A DNA stretch of 64,000 bases from positions 930,001 to 994,000 of the forward strand of contig JAUFSD010000024.1 of NCBI GenBank assembly GCA_033030425.1, given 5' to 3'. The notes under the pieces are model-generated. The model saw nothing but the letters and a program-made list of their open reading frames with translations, was not told the DNA's origin and ran no database searches. The position numbers and the translations under genes were made by a program. This document shows positions 23,034 through 35,851 of the stretch, one piece after another (the first letter of the stretch is position 1; each line of letters starts with the position of its first letter). This DNA comes from Verpa conica. Its lineage: Eukaryota; Ascomycota; Pezizomycetes; Pezizales; Morchellaceae.

Positions 23034-25328
23034 TTACTCAGCATCCACATCCTCTTCTGACTCACTCCCACTACCACCATCGCCGGTAATCCCATCATCC
23101 GTCTCAACAGACCGCGGTATCATGAACGCAGATTTCGGCGCTGCCAATGCCGGACCTGATGGCTTCATCAACCGCTCTGCTAGCTGCTCGGGCGTCAAAG
23201 TCTTGGCTGGATTAATAACGGCGTCACAGCGATTCAGCGCTCCCTGCGTGATTTGTTAGCGGTAGTTGTTGGCGTGGGTATTAGGGGAACACACTCTAAT
23301 CTTCCAAAGAAACCCCAATAATTCTAAGAGCAATGAGATGTTCTCAACACAAGTAGGGACTTTACGCACGTCGTCGGTGGAGAGGAGGCACATGTAGCCC
23401 TTTGCATAGACCATGCGGAGGAACTGGCAGCGCCATCCTACACTAGGTAAGCTAAGTTGCTGGGCGCAGAAAGGGGACACTTACCAGCTGTGACCATTCC
23501 CACAACCTGCAGCCTGCTTAGCCCATCCGGCAAGTCTGGCTCCACGTACATTTGTAGATGGTATAACATGTCGTGGAGGACTTTGACGACTTTGAGTGTA
23601 TCCGTGACCCATTTCTTCTCCTTCTCACCCGTGAATTGTCGTGCATGTTCTGCGACGCCGACCTCGTGCTCGTTGATCTGGAGGATTCCATCATAGAGGT
23701 GGCCGATGCGTTTACGTTTTTTGTGCCCTGTGCGAAGATTCTTTCGGTCGGTTGTGCATAGGGATTTAGATTCACCACTGAAGGGGTTAGTTGACTGTGT
23801 GTGTGAGGAGGAGGAGAGTAAGTACCGGCTCATGTAACTACCTGGGATCGTAGACATACATTGGTCGAAGACTGCCCCCCAGAAATTACTGATATACCAG
23901 AACTCACGGTGGTTTTGTTCGAACACTACAGGGGTTTGGCAGAGCTTTGACCTGTCAGGACCATGAGCCAATGTTTATCATAGTTGCGTATGCGGGGGAC
24001 TGCACCAGCAGCGGAGAACGGTATCGACCCAGCGACGTCCATCACGCTCCTCGGGAGTGAGGGTTGGTAGTTCCTCTGGTTGGAAGGGTGGTGTGGTGTC
24101 CAGGTAGTTCCTCAGCTCCTCAGCAGTTCCTAACTGCTACGGTTAGCTCGTAATGAGGTAGGAAGAACGGAACACCTACGGTCGCAAACCGCAGCATCGA
24201 GCGTACGAACTTCGGATCCGGGTCTGGTAGTGGTGGCATCGTGGCACAGATAGCCATCCAATCTTCCTCGAGGGGAAAACAGTCACGGATGGAGGCATCA
24301 CGTGTGTCAATTACCCAAGAGTGCACTGCACATTCCTTGGGAGCATCCCTAAACCTGTTGTAGAGCTGGTCCTCGACATAGGCACCAGATGGGAGACGCC
24401 ACTTGCGGGACTTTTTCATGCATTTGAATGACTCGGCGAAGTGTTTGATGAATCTGGCTGGTGTTAGCTGAGCTGAGGAGGGGGTAGTGTGATATATACC
24501 CTGGGGCTGCGGCAGGCCTCTTACTCTCCCGTTTCCGCTTACGGGTGCTAGGCGCTGGTGGTTCGGGGGAGGAAGGGAGGGGCGCATTCACGGAAACAGT
24601 AGTATTATTGAACGTGTTGCTGCCCTTGATGATGATGGCTGGCTGAGGCTGCGCTGTTTTTTCGGCTTGTGCGAGACCACGGGCGACACGGGCGGCGCGA
24701 TAGTCTTCGCCCTATATAACTAAATTAGTATAATTGCTAATCCCCGCCGCGCCCCCTTCCCCTGCTCCCACTCCTCCCTCACCAGGTCAGCCACATTGTC
24801 CATCTCGATGAGATGGGCAACAGGCCTTGAACAGCAGACCGACCCGGAAGTCATCTGTGCCCCAGTGAGACCAGCGTCGGGTTGGGACGTACCCTCAACA
24901 TCAAGTTGGCTCTGATGAGCCATCTAATGCACCGACAGCTGGTGGTAGGAAAGCAAGGCAAAGAAAGCCAGCAGGTGGGCCCGAGTCGCTGTTAAGTAGA
25001 CAGACCGGGTAGGCTGCCTGGACTCAAAAGCGACATGCGACAGATAACTGTGATACATTAGGGGAATACTCACATCGGCTTTGTATCTATTGAGTAGCTT
25101 AGTAGCAGCCTTACGTTTTCGGTCTGAGATTGTAGTGTCGTTTATGACGCGCCCCAGCTCTCGGAGCCAGGAATCACAGAGGATTGAGAAACCGGTTTGG
25201 GTGCCCAAGAGCTCGCGATTGGTGTTGAGATAGTGCATGATGGACCATTTCCCCACCGGGTGGGTGCGAAGGAAGTGGGAGGCAGGATCCTCAGGGTCAG
25301 GTGGGGGGTCTATATCGGTGTCTGACAT
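23034..25328 (-). CDS. Conserved-looking protein of unknown function, nine exons
   Basis: Exons on the minus strand: 25328-25074, 24923-24783, 24711-24525, 24457-24180, 24133-24006, 23951-23826, 23777-23485, 23437-23295 and 23243-23034. They join without a stop to 586 aa. The MSDTDIDPPP start was preferred; an in-frame ATG at 25436 would add 36 residues. Residues 1-195 are largely Pro/Ser/basic, with a KRKRE stretch that could be a nuclear signal. From about 195 the protein is globular: FIKHFAESFK, HSWVIDTRDASIRDCFP, REFWYISNFWGAVFD, then a basic patch (RKNLRTGHKKRKR) followed by GHLYDGILQINEHEVGVAEHA. The last segment loosely resembles the D...E core of PD-(D/E)XK nuclease-like folds, but the Lys is missing. 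The tail is acidic (SGSESEEDVDAE). I do not recognise the family with confidence. One donor (GTGCAG at 24005) is weak. Confidence 0.7.
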
Positions 25329-26302
25329 CTCATGGGGGCGCGATAGTGACTTCTCGTTACTTCTGTGTAGTTTGGTGATGGTGTAGTGTTGAAGTCGAAA
25401 GGACCCTGACTCATTCCTGACTAGTGGCCTTGGCACAGCTAATTCGCGTGGCTGGGATTTCGACCTTGTTCAAGCCACGCAGACACTCAGCCACAACCCG
25501 CCCATGAGTCCATAGTATACAGAGACCTCCTCGAGCCAGGCAAGATATCATGTTATTGCATATACCGTGTTGAGTTCAGCGAGATATGGTACTGTTAGAC
25601 CCGCCTTAGACAGGTTGTCGGGGCTAATCATCGTCGTTCTGCTAAGGGGTCGCTAGAGTTCTGATCTCGCGGAGTCATGCTGTGACGAAGACGAAGCGGG
25701 GTATCGATCGTATATATCGAGAGAAGGTCAAAGACCACCGAGAAAAGCTTTTGATGGGTGAGGTATAGAGAGCTGCTTAGGTTGTTGGTAGTCGTAGGTA
25801 GAAGGTTGAACTTGGAGGGTGGAGGTGGCGATGGGGGGCTGGTGAGGCTGCATGGCAGGGTTAGGGGTTTAGTCTTGGCGATGTCTCGCAGGTTCTAGTT
25901 ACACTATCATAAAGATAACACACAGAAGCCCCGAGATCGGCCGAGTAGGTCTAACGGAGTAATTGATACTCTACTAAATTATCCTCTTAAAATAACGCCA
26001 GGAAAACCCCTTGATTTCTTGGTAAATTCATGAACGAAGGAGGTACAGTAACGGGTGAGAAGTATACAATAGAGCCGGGGAAGAGTAAGAGGAGGGTTCT
26101 CTTTTTTATACCGTAGGTCTAGGCTACCCTGTGGTTTTGAAATACTTTAACTTAGAGTGAATTATGAAGTGAACCTGATACAGTATAATGTACAGCACTA
26201 TTATAACCCTAACCCAAAGCACGTTGCGTTGCGGCTCTTCCCCAGATTTTTTTTCCCTTGCTCCCTCCACTTCAAAAATTGCGAAAATAACGTTCTACAA
26301 CA
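25329..26302. promoter_or_regulatory. Divergent intergenic region
   Basis: About 970 bp between the unknown nine-exon gene (minus) and the small basic protein gene (plus). No further gene is seen. Confidence 0.4.
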
Positions 26303-26688
26303 ATGGCGCGCACATCTACAGCAACATCCTCACCTGGCCCTATGAGCGCCACACAGGCCGCGGCTTCGGTTGCATTAGCTGCATTACTTGCGCGGAGACG
26401 TGGGGTAAAGTCAGATGGGATACGGAGGGTGAAGAGGAAATTGAAACCAGTGTCGGTGCCAGTAGAGGAGAGGGAGAGGGTTTTGGAGAGGAATGTTAGA
26501 GCTTTGAAGAAGGCGGGGAGGGTAGGAGAGAGCGAGAAGGAGGTTAGAAGACGGGTATGTTCTTGAGAGTGAGAGTGAGAGATTATGTTGCTAACGGGTA
26601 GTAGATATTGAAAATGAGGGAGGAGCAAGGTGGGAAAAGGAAGGGGAAGGGGAAGAAGATGGAGGAAGATGAAGAGGATAGTGATTGA
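26303..26688 (+). CDS. Small basic hypothetical protein
   Basis: Exons 26303-26554 and 26605-26688 give 111 aa. The 50-nt intron has GTATGT, a GCTAAC branch site and a TAG acceptor. The N-terminus is Ser/Thr/Ala-rich with a short Ala/Leu run (ATQAAASVALAALLARRRG). The middle is Arg/Lys-rich with heptad-like Leu/Val spacing. The C-terminus is Lys-rich, then acidic (GKGKKMEEDEEDSD). This composition is common in small nucleolar or ribosome-biogenesis proteins, but I do not recognise the family. Support comes from the clean intron and composition only. Confidence 0.55.
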
Positions 26689-28664
26689 GAAGAGTGATTG
26701 AAGACGGGGGCGGTTTTGTATAATATTTGCTTTGTATAGAATATAAAAGTTATGCTTCTAGAGACACGTGCAGATGGATAAAACTCTATATAAATTTCTT
26801 GTGAGCGTAGAAAGTACTATTTCTTCTGCTATCTACAAGATTCAGAAACATTGGCCGAAACTAAACGTATATGTAGCATCGCTGGTAAGGAAGACATCAT
26901 CACAGGGCGAACCCATAGAGTGCTCCAGCTGCGGAGCCATTCAGTGAAGATTATTCTCGAGCAACTAGTAGAGGAAACCCCCGGTGGAGAAACTCTCAAT
27001 TAAGAAACGTCAAAGGTGCCTACAATAAAAATTGCCCGTAAAATGAGTAAAGAGAGAAGAGAAAAAGCGGAACAAAGTTCTGGCCGTCGCAACACACATA
27101 AATACTTCTCTTCCCGCCAAGGCCCTATCGGCGAAAAAATTTGTTGAAACCCTAACCTTAGAAGCTTGCACCAGCTATTTAAACCCCACCTTCCCTCCCA
27201 CCTCTTAACTCCTCAGTAGAATTTTTAACTCTGATATTGCTAGAGCCCTTCGTCGCCAGTTTTTCCAGGACGTTCAATGAGGGTGTGGACAGCAGAGGAA
27301 GAGTGTTAGTCTCTTTAGAGCCCTTCCCTTCGCCGTTTGGGATCGTCTCTCGTGCGCCTTTTTGTTAAGGTGGTCTGCGGAAGATGATAGGAGGGTTTAG
27401 AGGACATTTCTTTTTAGCTCTATGCGCATTATATTAACTGAATATAAATGAGTCTCTCGCTTAATTCCGATCCCTTTAATGGACTGGTGCGACTACTTCA
27501 GTGATGTGCTTATAGAGAAATGTTCCGTCCCACGTGAGGTCCCTAATAAAACGAGGTTGTGCTTCTCCTTTTCTCTCTTCTACGTGTACTTAAGAGTACG
27601 TACAGTCATCGGCAAGTTTCCATCAAACAGGAGTTCAGAACCACCGAATTATTTAGAGTGTCATAGTCACATCTGAAGGCTTTACTATTTGATAACCCCA
27701 CTAGTGTCTCCTTATCATTCTTCCAGTCATATCGCCCATGAGAGGCAGGAGCTATGGGCAGATAATAGACTTATGATTCTGACCAGTTGTTATGGGAAGC
27801 GCCCCCTAATATCGCTAGATTTGAGCTGATAGTGCTTTATGATCCCCGAGCAGGTTAGGAATACTTCTATAAGAAAGATCCAAACAGCCTTTACTAGGAT
27901 AGTATTGATATCTACATGCCTAGATTTCTCCAAAAAGACTATTGCGAAAGCCAGGGTTAGCGAGCAAGGGTTTTATCGCCAGTTCTCACTGCTAGAACCT
28001 TTGTCGAAATCGAAGGATGTTTCGATAGCAGACCATATACATGCAGACCTGTTCTGAAGAAGCACAGTCCCCGCGCGAACCTCGCCGAGGTATATATCAC
28101 TCAGTCAAAGATCTAACGCCTAAATGACTCAGGTCGTTAAAGGTTTATATTTACCAGCGCGGAATCACGTAATGTGTGCGCACTCTTAGAGGCTCTCTGA
28201 GACCATCCCTACAAAGTCCTTGGCAAGCCCATTTGTAGGGTCACATGGGTGGCGAGCGTATCTAGCCGAATACTGCGGGGTTGGCATCTTTCTGAGTAGA
28301 AAACAACATCATCTTACGGAAATAACTTGAGATAAATATTTCGGAAACGGCACCGGCAGACGTGAATTACTCGGGCTAAATCTTTCGGGGTAAGGTCGAC
28401 GTTTCGGCTTTAGTTACGACAGTAGTAGCTATTTTAGGACTTATGCCGGGCTCTGGAAGATAGGGCCTTAGGTCCGTCTTACCCACACTGCAGGAATATA
28501 GTGCTTACCAGTGGTAAGAGTTTACATGCAGAGTTACGTGCCTAGTGCTTACAGCATTCAGTCAGTTATTTGAGATATCAAGGCAGCTCTCTTCTATCAT
28601 TTACTGCAACACGCTCTTTCCAAAAATTTAGCAATATTTCGGAGGTGGGGAAAAGAATTTAACT
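26689..28664. other. Gene-free interval upstream of the STAND gene
   Basis: About 2 kb with only short frames. Nothing recognised; the STAND gene promoter must lie at its right end. Confidence 0.45.
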
Positions 28665-31600
28665 ATGGCGGAGGTTCTGGGTATTGTTGCGAGTATTATA
28701 GCGGTTCTACAATTAACAGGGCAAGTTACAGTTTTGGGCTGTCAATACATTGGTAAAGTAAAACGGGCCTCCAAAGAAATTATGGAGCTTGTCCATGAGC
28801 TTAATTCACTTGAAGGGGTTCTCTTTCGCTTGAAGTCCTACATGAACGAAAACCCGGAGTCATCCACTGCACAAGCATTGGATAAACTTCTTGGTAAATG
28901 TTCTAACGACTTGGAGCTTCTACAAAAAAAATTAAAACCCCGGAAAGGCGTCAAAGGAGTCGTGGACAAGTTCAAATGGCCTATGAAGGATAACGAAATG
29001 ATGGAACTTAAGTCACGGATTGAGAGACATAAGAGCCTGTTTCTCCTTTCTTTGTCTACGGATCAGATGTAAGCTTCAAAGCTGATATTCGAACATGGGC
29101 AGCCCAGACTAACTCTAGATCAAGGATAATCTCAAGAAAAATCGAGAGGAAGGAAGACAAAATTTATAAGGGTTAGGGACATTTCGCTAGCTATCAACTT
29201 TTTTAACTAATCTATACAACGACAGAAGGAAAACGGGTTAAGGTGCTAGACTGGCTCACTCAAGAAGGCTTTGATAAAAAGCACACGGAGATTAGGAATA
29301 GAAGACAGGAGGGTACGGGTGGATGGTTGCTGAGGGAGCCTAAATTTATGATGTGGGCCAAGAAGAAGGGTTATCCACTACTCTGGGGCCATGGTATCCG
29401 TAGGTCTACCGTAGTTTCTTCATTGATTAATAAATACTAATCCATGATTGGTAGCTGGAGCTGGGAAAACATTCCTGAGGCATGTAGTTCCGTTTCCTAA
29501 AGACCCGAGCCTAGGACTGACAAATCGATGGTTAGTTCTACGGTAATCGATTACCTCCAGAATTTGGCAGTGCCAGAAGATGCCCCCATAGGAGTGGCCT
29601 ATATATACTTTGATTATAAGGAAAAAGAGCAGCAAGGACCCATGTATGTTCTTGCCAGCTTAGTCAAGCAGCTCGCCGGTCAATTATCTAGTCTTCCAAC
29701 AGGGATCGAGGATCTACATGACGAGCTTGAGAGAAAAAGAAGAAGACCTACCATCGATGAGCTTCGTACCATTCTTTTTGCAACCTTTAAGTCATTTGAC
29801 GGCCGAGTGTTTCTGGTCTTCGATGCTTTAGATGAATGCGACCAGGATAAACAACGAAAAGAACTTCTCCCGTTATTTCACGATATGGCGACAGAGTGTA
29901 GTATCAGCCTGTTTGTGACTAGTCGACAATATCCAGAAGATATTCAGGAATCATTTCACGATTCAGCAAAAATCAGTCTCTCAGCGAATAAGGATGACAT
30001 CAAAATGTATATAGAGCACAAAATCTCTCAGAATTACCGTGCCAAGCATCTTGTCCAGCAGGCCAACTGCAAGGAAAGGATAGTATCAGAACTTATTGAT
30101 TGCGCCCAGGGGATGTAAGTAATACATATGGAGAAACAGCGATACCTTTTCCGGATGCTAAGTGCCAGCGTAGGTTCTTACTTGTTCATTTCCATATTGA
30201 ACACCTATGCCAACAAACAAACGCCAACCAGATTTTATCTGCACTTGAGAAGCTTAAAAGGTCCTCAAGAGACAATAATCCTCTAAGCCCTACCTACGAT
30301 AGAGCCATGGAAGCTCTGTTGAGCCAACCCCAGAACTGTGCAAACCTAGGATTGACTATACTCTCGTGGTTAGTCAAAGCCAAACGAACCCTAAAAGCTG
30401 AAGAACTTCGGTTAGCAATATCAGTGGAGCAAAATCGATACGAACTGGACGAGCTAGATTTACCAAACAAGGCCACAATTCCCGATGTCTGTGCTGGCCT
30501 TGTGATCATTGACGAAAAAACTGATACAGTCAGACTTGCTCACTACACTGTTCAAGAGTACCTTCTAAGCAACTCGAAAGTCCCCGAGGAGGATGCAGAC
30601 CTTAAAACTGCTATGACTTGTGCCACTTTCCTTTCATTCGATATTTTCTCGAAAGAAGCCCCCACACCTTATTTCAGCACCCAAAAGTGGATTATATCTC
30701 ATCCATTCCTTCGATACGCCGCTACTCATCTATCCTCCCACTTAAATTCCTGTGATGAGAATCTAACGATAGATCTCGTTCTCAGGTTTATTAGGAGCCC
30801 GAACTGTGTAGATAACTATCTTCGATTTATAATGCGCCGCCGCGGCGAGAAAAGCAACCAGCGACTACTTATGTGGGACTGTAGAGAGTCGCCTTCACAA
30901 AGACTACAGCACTTACACATTGCTTCATACCTTGGGCAGCTGAAAATAGTTCAGTTACTACTGGAGCAAGAAGTAGATCCGTCAATCCACGAGCCCGGTA
31001 TGTGGTCACCACTTCATTTTGCGGCCTGTGAGGGGTGGGTGGAAATTGTACAGCTCCTGCTAGTTTATAGAGCCGATCTTTCGGCTCTAGATCGATTTGG
31101 TCAAACACCATTGCATATTGCTGTGAGCGAGGGGCACAAAGCAGTGGTGGAAGTGCTACTGGAGAAAGGTGCCGACTTTACTATCAAAGATTTCCGTGGC
31201 AAGACTGCTTTAAATCTTGCTTTTAAGCATGGGCTTATAGGGATAGCATGCGTATTGTTAGATAGAGGTGCAGAACTCGAAACTGCCCAACTATTCGATG
31301 CAGTACTCTACGGGTGGGTGTCAATTGTCGAGATGCTACCTAAGAGTACGGATATTGCAACCAAAAACCACCAAGGGGATACAGCACTACACCTAGCAGT
31401 GAGAAAAGACCATATTTCGTTAGTTCAGCTGCTACTTCATAAAGGCGCCAAACCCTCTACTCTTGATAAACATGGGAATACAGCGTTGCATACTGCGGCG
31501 TTCGAAGGGCACGAGGCAATGATTAAGTTGCTACTTGAAGAGGATACTGAAGTAGAGAAAACAGTCCTAGTCTCTAACGAGGCAGGTGAAACTGCTTTGC

Positions 31601-32694
31601 ACTATGCTACAATTCGTGGAGACGAGGGAATTGCGCAGCTTCTCCTCGACAAAGGCGCCAGTCACTCCGCCTCAAATAATCATGGAGACACCCCATTGCA
31701 CAATGCACTATCGCGAGGAAATTATACGATAGCTAGATTACTATTAGATAAAGGCACCAACTCCTACGATGCTCCGAACTCCTCTGGTACTACACCACTG
31801 CAAATTGCTGCATCTAAAGGAAACAAAGCTCTTGTTCGCTTCCTTCTTGCGAAGGGTGCGAACATCTCGGGGGCAGACGATCATGGTGATACAGCATTGT
31901 CCTGCGCAGCAGCTATGGGACACAAGGCAGTAGTCCAGCTACAACTTGAAAAAGGCGCCAAAATTTCTTTGAAAAACAAACGTGGAAATACAGCATTACA
32001 CCAAGCAGCACTGAGGGGCCATGAGGAGGTTGTACAGTTACTACTTGAGAATGATGTTGACGTGTCAGCCCAAAACCAGGATGGAGATACTGCACTTCAC
32101 CAAGCAGCGAGTAAGGGTTACCTTGGAGTGGTTAGGTTACTACTTAATGCCTTGGATGGGGTCGGCTGGATGGTTCAAAACCACCGTGGAGACACGGCAC
32201 TGCATCAAGCAGCAAGCGAAGGAAGATACAGAGTTCTAGAAGCTTTACTCCAGACGAAGCCCGACCTTTCAATTGTGAACTTTTCTGGAAGTACTCCATT
32301 ACACTATGCAGCTTGGGGTGGATACAGAGCTAGTACAGAGCTGCTACTCCAGCAAGGGCTTGGCCCCTCAGTTCAAGATATCTACGGAAATACAGCACTA
32401 CATACAGCAGCCAGGCAGGGAAATACAGTAATTGTAGAGGTCCTACTCAAGAACGGTGTCGACTTCACTGTTCAGAATTCACGAGGAGATACGGCGCTAC
32501 ACTATGCAGCGTGGAATGGAGATGATTCAGTAATTGAAATACTCCTCGGCGAAGGGGCTAACCCTTTCGTTGTCAACAATCATCGAAATACCCCGTTGCA
32601 CGTTGCAGCATATTGTAGGAACTCAGCAGCTGTCGGTATCCTATTTAGATTCTTACGTGCATGGATGCGCAAGGAAACCGTAACCCAGATATAA
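28665..32694 (+). CDS. STAND/NLR-like protein: helical N-domain, NACHT NTPase, about 18 ankyrin repeats
   Basis: Exons 28665-29068, 29119-29171, 29226-29393, 29455-29479, 29536-30114 and 30174-32694 give 1249 aa. Residues 1-130 (MAEVLGIVASIIAVLQLTGQ start) resemble the helical N-terminal domain common on fungal STAND proteins (PigL_N-like). The Walker A motif GHAGAGKT (207-214) is completed by a 25-nt micro-exon. Walker B is VFLVFDALDE (308-317), with TSRQ downstream. Eighteen ankyrin units with TALHxAAxxG cores, one of them degenerate, fill about 656-1240. Such proteins are intracellular sensors: ligand binding by the repeats drives NTPase oligomerisation and N-domain signalling in heterokaryon incompatibility or innate-type responses. 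The intron after the micro-exon starts with GC, which alone gives the expected TFLSSTVIDYL reading. The first intron's branch-to-acceptor distance is short, so exon 2 is the least certain. Confidence 0.88.
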
Positions 32695-34170
32695 GACATT
32701 GTATGAGTATATTGCCTTTTTTATTTCCCAAGGTAGTATCTAACATAGACCCTATACCCTAGTTTCTTATAAGCCCAATCGATTAAGCTACATCTAGTAC
32801 TATAAAGGTAACTATATTATTAACGGCCGGATCACATACCACTAGACAGAGATGCTGGGAGGTTGGTGTAGCTCAATTGTCGATACGATTTCTTAAAGCC
32901 CCAGGCCTAAGACTGGCCGTAGTATTAGAGTTAGCAGGCAGGATTTGATAGTAAGTTAGACAGGTGAAGTTAAGACCTTAAATTCATTTCATGATAAGAA
33001 GGTACATCTTTTTGTTTTAAGTTTCGTATATGTCTTTGATTCACTTCATTCTTATACTATACCTTTATCTCGGTATGGGAATATGAATAGGTGTAATCAC
33101 CGAACACTTTTATTACCTGGTTACGTGGTCGGGACTTGTGCTGCTTTTTATCTGTTTTGCTGGTTTTACTTTATCTGTGCGAGTATGTTAGTGCGATAGG
33201 GCTATAACTGGGAGGATACATGTACTTGATGATATAAACAAAAACAAAAACGCTTTTTACTTTGTTCACAGGATATCACTCAGGGGAATTTACTGTGTCA
33301 TGCTAATCTGTATTGCTAGGATCTAGAGTTTTGGGGGGGGTATTTATGTAGAGTGTTTCAGTAATGTCTAAGTCCTGAGGGTAGGCTGATAATTTGACGA
33401 GTAGGTATATAAACTCTTCCAGAGAAATCCTACAGAAATAAAAAAACACCTCTACTCTATTTTACACTTTACTATGCCTTTTAATACCTAGTATAAAAAT
33501 GTAAAGCTTCATGATACCCGAAGGGAACCTGTATTAAGTAAAGACACCATCCTCCTAAATACCAATTACAAAGAAAAATGAATACAATCTAAAGTAGTAA
33601 TTACCCTACTATATTACAGCCACAGAGAGAACTTCCCAAGTTTTTTTTTTCTTCTTTCAGAACCAAAATTCCGCTCTAATTCGTGCCCTCCACCAAACAA
33701 TGTTATATACAACCTCTGCCCCAGCTTTAATATCAACCTCAAACCCACACACAAACCCAACACGAAGCACAAAAGAGGGGCACTGTTAAAGTAAAAATAC
33801 AAGAAGAAAAATAGTATATAAAGGCTAACACAGGAAAGAGAAGAGAGAAGAGTGGCGTAAAACATCATCAAAAGCAGCGAACCCAACACATACAAAAAAA
33901 AAAGGAATCTAGCAAGCAGGCCGTTTTTAGGGTAGTAGTGGGGGGGGGCCAAAAAAAACAGCTATATATATATATACAGAAAAAAAATAGAGTATAGAGC
34001 CCCCCAATCCCCTTTAGAGCATCATTGGAAGAAAATACCAAAGGGTACATACAATAAAATAGACTTTTAGTTAACCCTAGGACAAAGAGGAAAACGGAGA
34101 CTCGGCCTTTTTTTTTAAGGGGGGGGGGACAAGTACTATACAACAGATGGCTTATCAAGATGTAAACAGA
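32695..34170. other. Convergent intergenic region STAND gene / TIM44
   Basis: About 1.5 kb. The stretch 33600-34150 is rich in homopolymers, including G/C runs and A-runs. The Phe-rich minus frames there are low-complexity artefacts. No gene is seen. Confidence 0.5.
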
Positions 34171-35851
34171 TTAGATGAAGTCCCTCGCACTCTTCTGTAG
34201 CTCAATCAACCTCCATCCGTTTGTCTCTGGGTTCGCAACTTCATCACTTATCCTTGTGATACCGATGGCATAGGTGACCTGCTGGACTTTATCTTCCATC
34301 CCGGCCCTGAGCTCCCCGGTTTTCAGGTCCCGGAATACATGAACCTCTTGTGTCCTGCAGGACACGATAAATACCGGAATATCACCGGGCTCCAGGATCC
34401 TCGCGGTTAAGATGTCAACGTTCCTGATGTCGAGAACTTTCCCATCTAGCTTGAGTCCGTTCACTGTGTACTGCTGGTTAAGTGCTGCGTAGACGTTGAA
34501 CTGGGCAGCACTGAGCCATGCCTTTAGGACTTCGTTGTCCCCCTTGACGTAAGCGTCGAGGACCTCGGGGAGTATATACTCGCGGAGCTCGCGCAGAAAC
34601 GGCTCGAGTTGGAAGTTGGGGTCCATTTCGCGGAATTTGCGGATAACTTGGGCGGTCTCGTTTTCGGCGAAGAAGCCGGCGAAGCGGTCGGCGATGTTGC
34701 GGGTGACGGAGATGACGGGGTTTTCGGATTCCTCGTAGGTGCGTTTGGCGGAGAAGAGGGATTGCATTAACTTGTTGCTGTCGCAGAATTCGCGCCATGA
34801 TTCTTTCCAGGCGGCGTCTTTGTGGAGAGTTACGTTTAGGCCGGCGCTGATTGGTAAAAATGTTTAGCTGGCATTCGTATCTTTGAGGGGGGGATTGTAC
34901 TTACTCGGGGTCTTCTTCCATTTTCTCGGCCTTCTTGAAGCCGCCTCTTAGTTCCCGTCTTTCGCGCTGTTTCTTACGCTCCTCGCGTTCTAGGTAGCCC
35001 CCATAACGGGAGCTACTACCGTCATCGATAACTTCCTCTACGTTTTGTTTGATATCTTTGTACACTTTCGTATCCCTAACTGGTTTCGTAACCTTTGCGA
35101 CACCCTCTCCAGTAACTCTTACAGCCGCCCTTCCAGCTTTTACAACAGGCGTTTCCCATGTCCATGCAGCACCCTTTCCAATTGCGCTAGCCGTTTTCCC
35201 TAGAGTCTCTGCAGTCTTCTCGGTGACCTTCCCGGCGACCTCAGCAGTGGTCCCGTATGCTTGTCTAGCCTTCTGGACAGCGGGGGACTCGGTGAACTGC
35301 TGGGCGGACTCGCCGAGTTGTTTAGTAGATTCTTGCCATTCCTGGGACTTTTTAAACTCGGTTTGGAGGGTTTCGTAGAAGACTGCGAAGGGGGACTTAT
35401 CGCCGTGTGGTGGGGGTGGTGGAGGCTCTTCCTTTTCTTTCTTTTCTTTCTTCTCCTTGTCTTCAGATTCTTCTTTTTCCTTTTCCTCTTTTTCCTCTTT
35501 CTCCTCTTTTTCTTCCTTCTCCTCCTTCTCCTCCTTCTTCTTCTCGTCCTTGGATGATGAGGTTTCCTCTTCCTTGGTTTCTTTTTCTGCTTTCTCTGTG
35601 TCCTTCTCCTTCTTCGGCTTTTCCTTGTCCGCCCAGTGACCCAGCGTTGAAAACTGGCTCCGTAGCGCAACCGGTGGTCTCGAGCTAGCAGCGTATATCC
35701 CAACCCTCTTTCCAGAACCCTGCGACAGCGCCGAGTATAACCTCACCCTCGCTGCCACCGCTATTCGCTGATTCCCACCAATTCGTGTCGACGACCTAGC
35801 TGCTACGGAGATGCCATTGAGGCTTGAAATTCCTCGGCGCGCAGACTGCAT
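34171..35851 (-). CDS. tim44: Mitochondrial import motor subunit TIM44
   Basis: Exons 35851-34905 and 34846-34171 (minus) give 540 aa. The N-terminus is Arg/Ser-rich and free of acidic residues (MQSARRGISS...RSSTRIGG), a mitochondrial presequence. Next comes a long Lys/Glu tract (about residues 75-150) and a Pro run. The helical region follows (SPFAVFYETLQTEFKKSQEWQ). The C-terminal Tim44 domain includes EFCDSNKLMQSLFSAKRTYEESENP, FREMDPNFQ and LTARILEPGDIPVFIVSCR. TIM44 tethers mtHsp70 to the TIM23 channel on the matrix side of the inner membrane. The Lys/Glu tract is longer than in the yeast protein and slightly raises total length. The gene is divergent from TBCE across 453 bp. Confidence 0.95.

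Noticed and set aside
22747..23259. 170-aa plus frame
   Set aside because: Its second half is antisense to the last exon of the nine-exon minus-strand gene, which has in-frame splicing support.
35200..35703. Arg/Lys-rich 167-aa minus frame and Phe/Leu-rich plus frames in the same place
   Set aside because: They are shadows of the Lys/Glu repeat tract of TIM44 in other frames.
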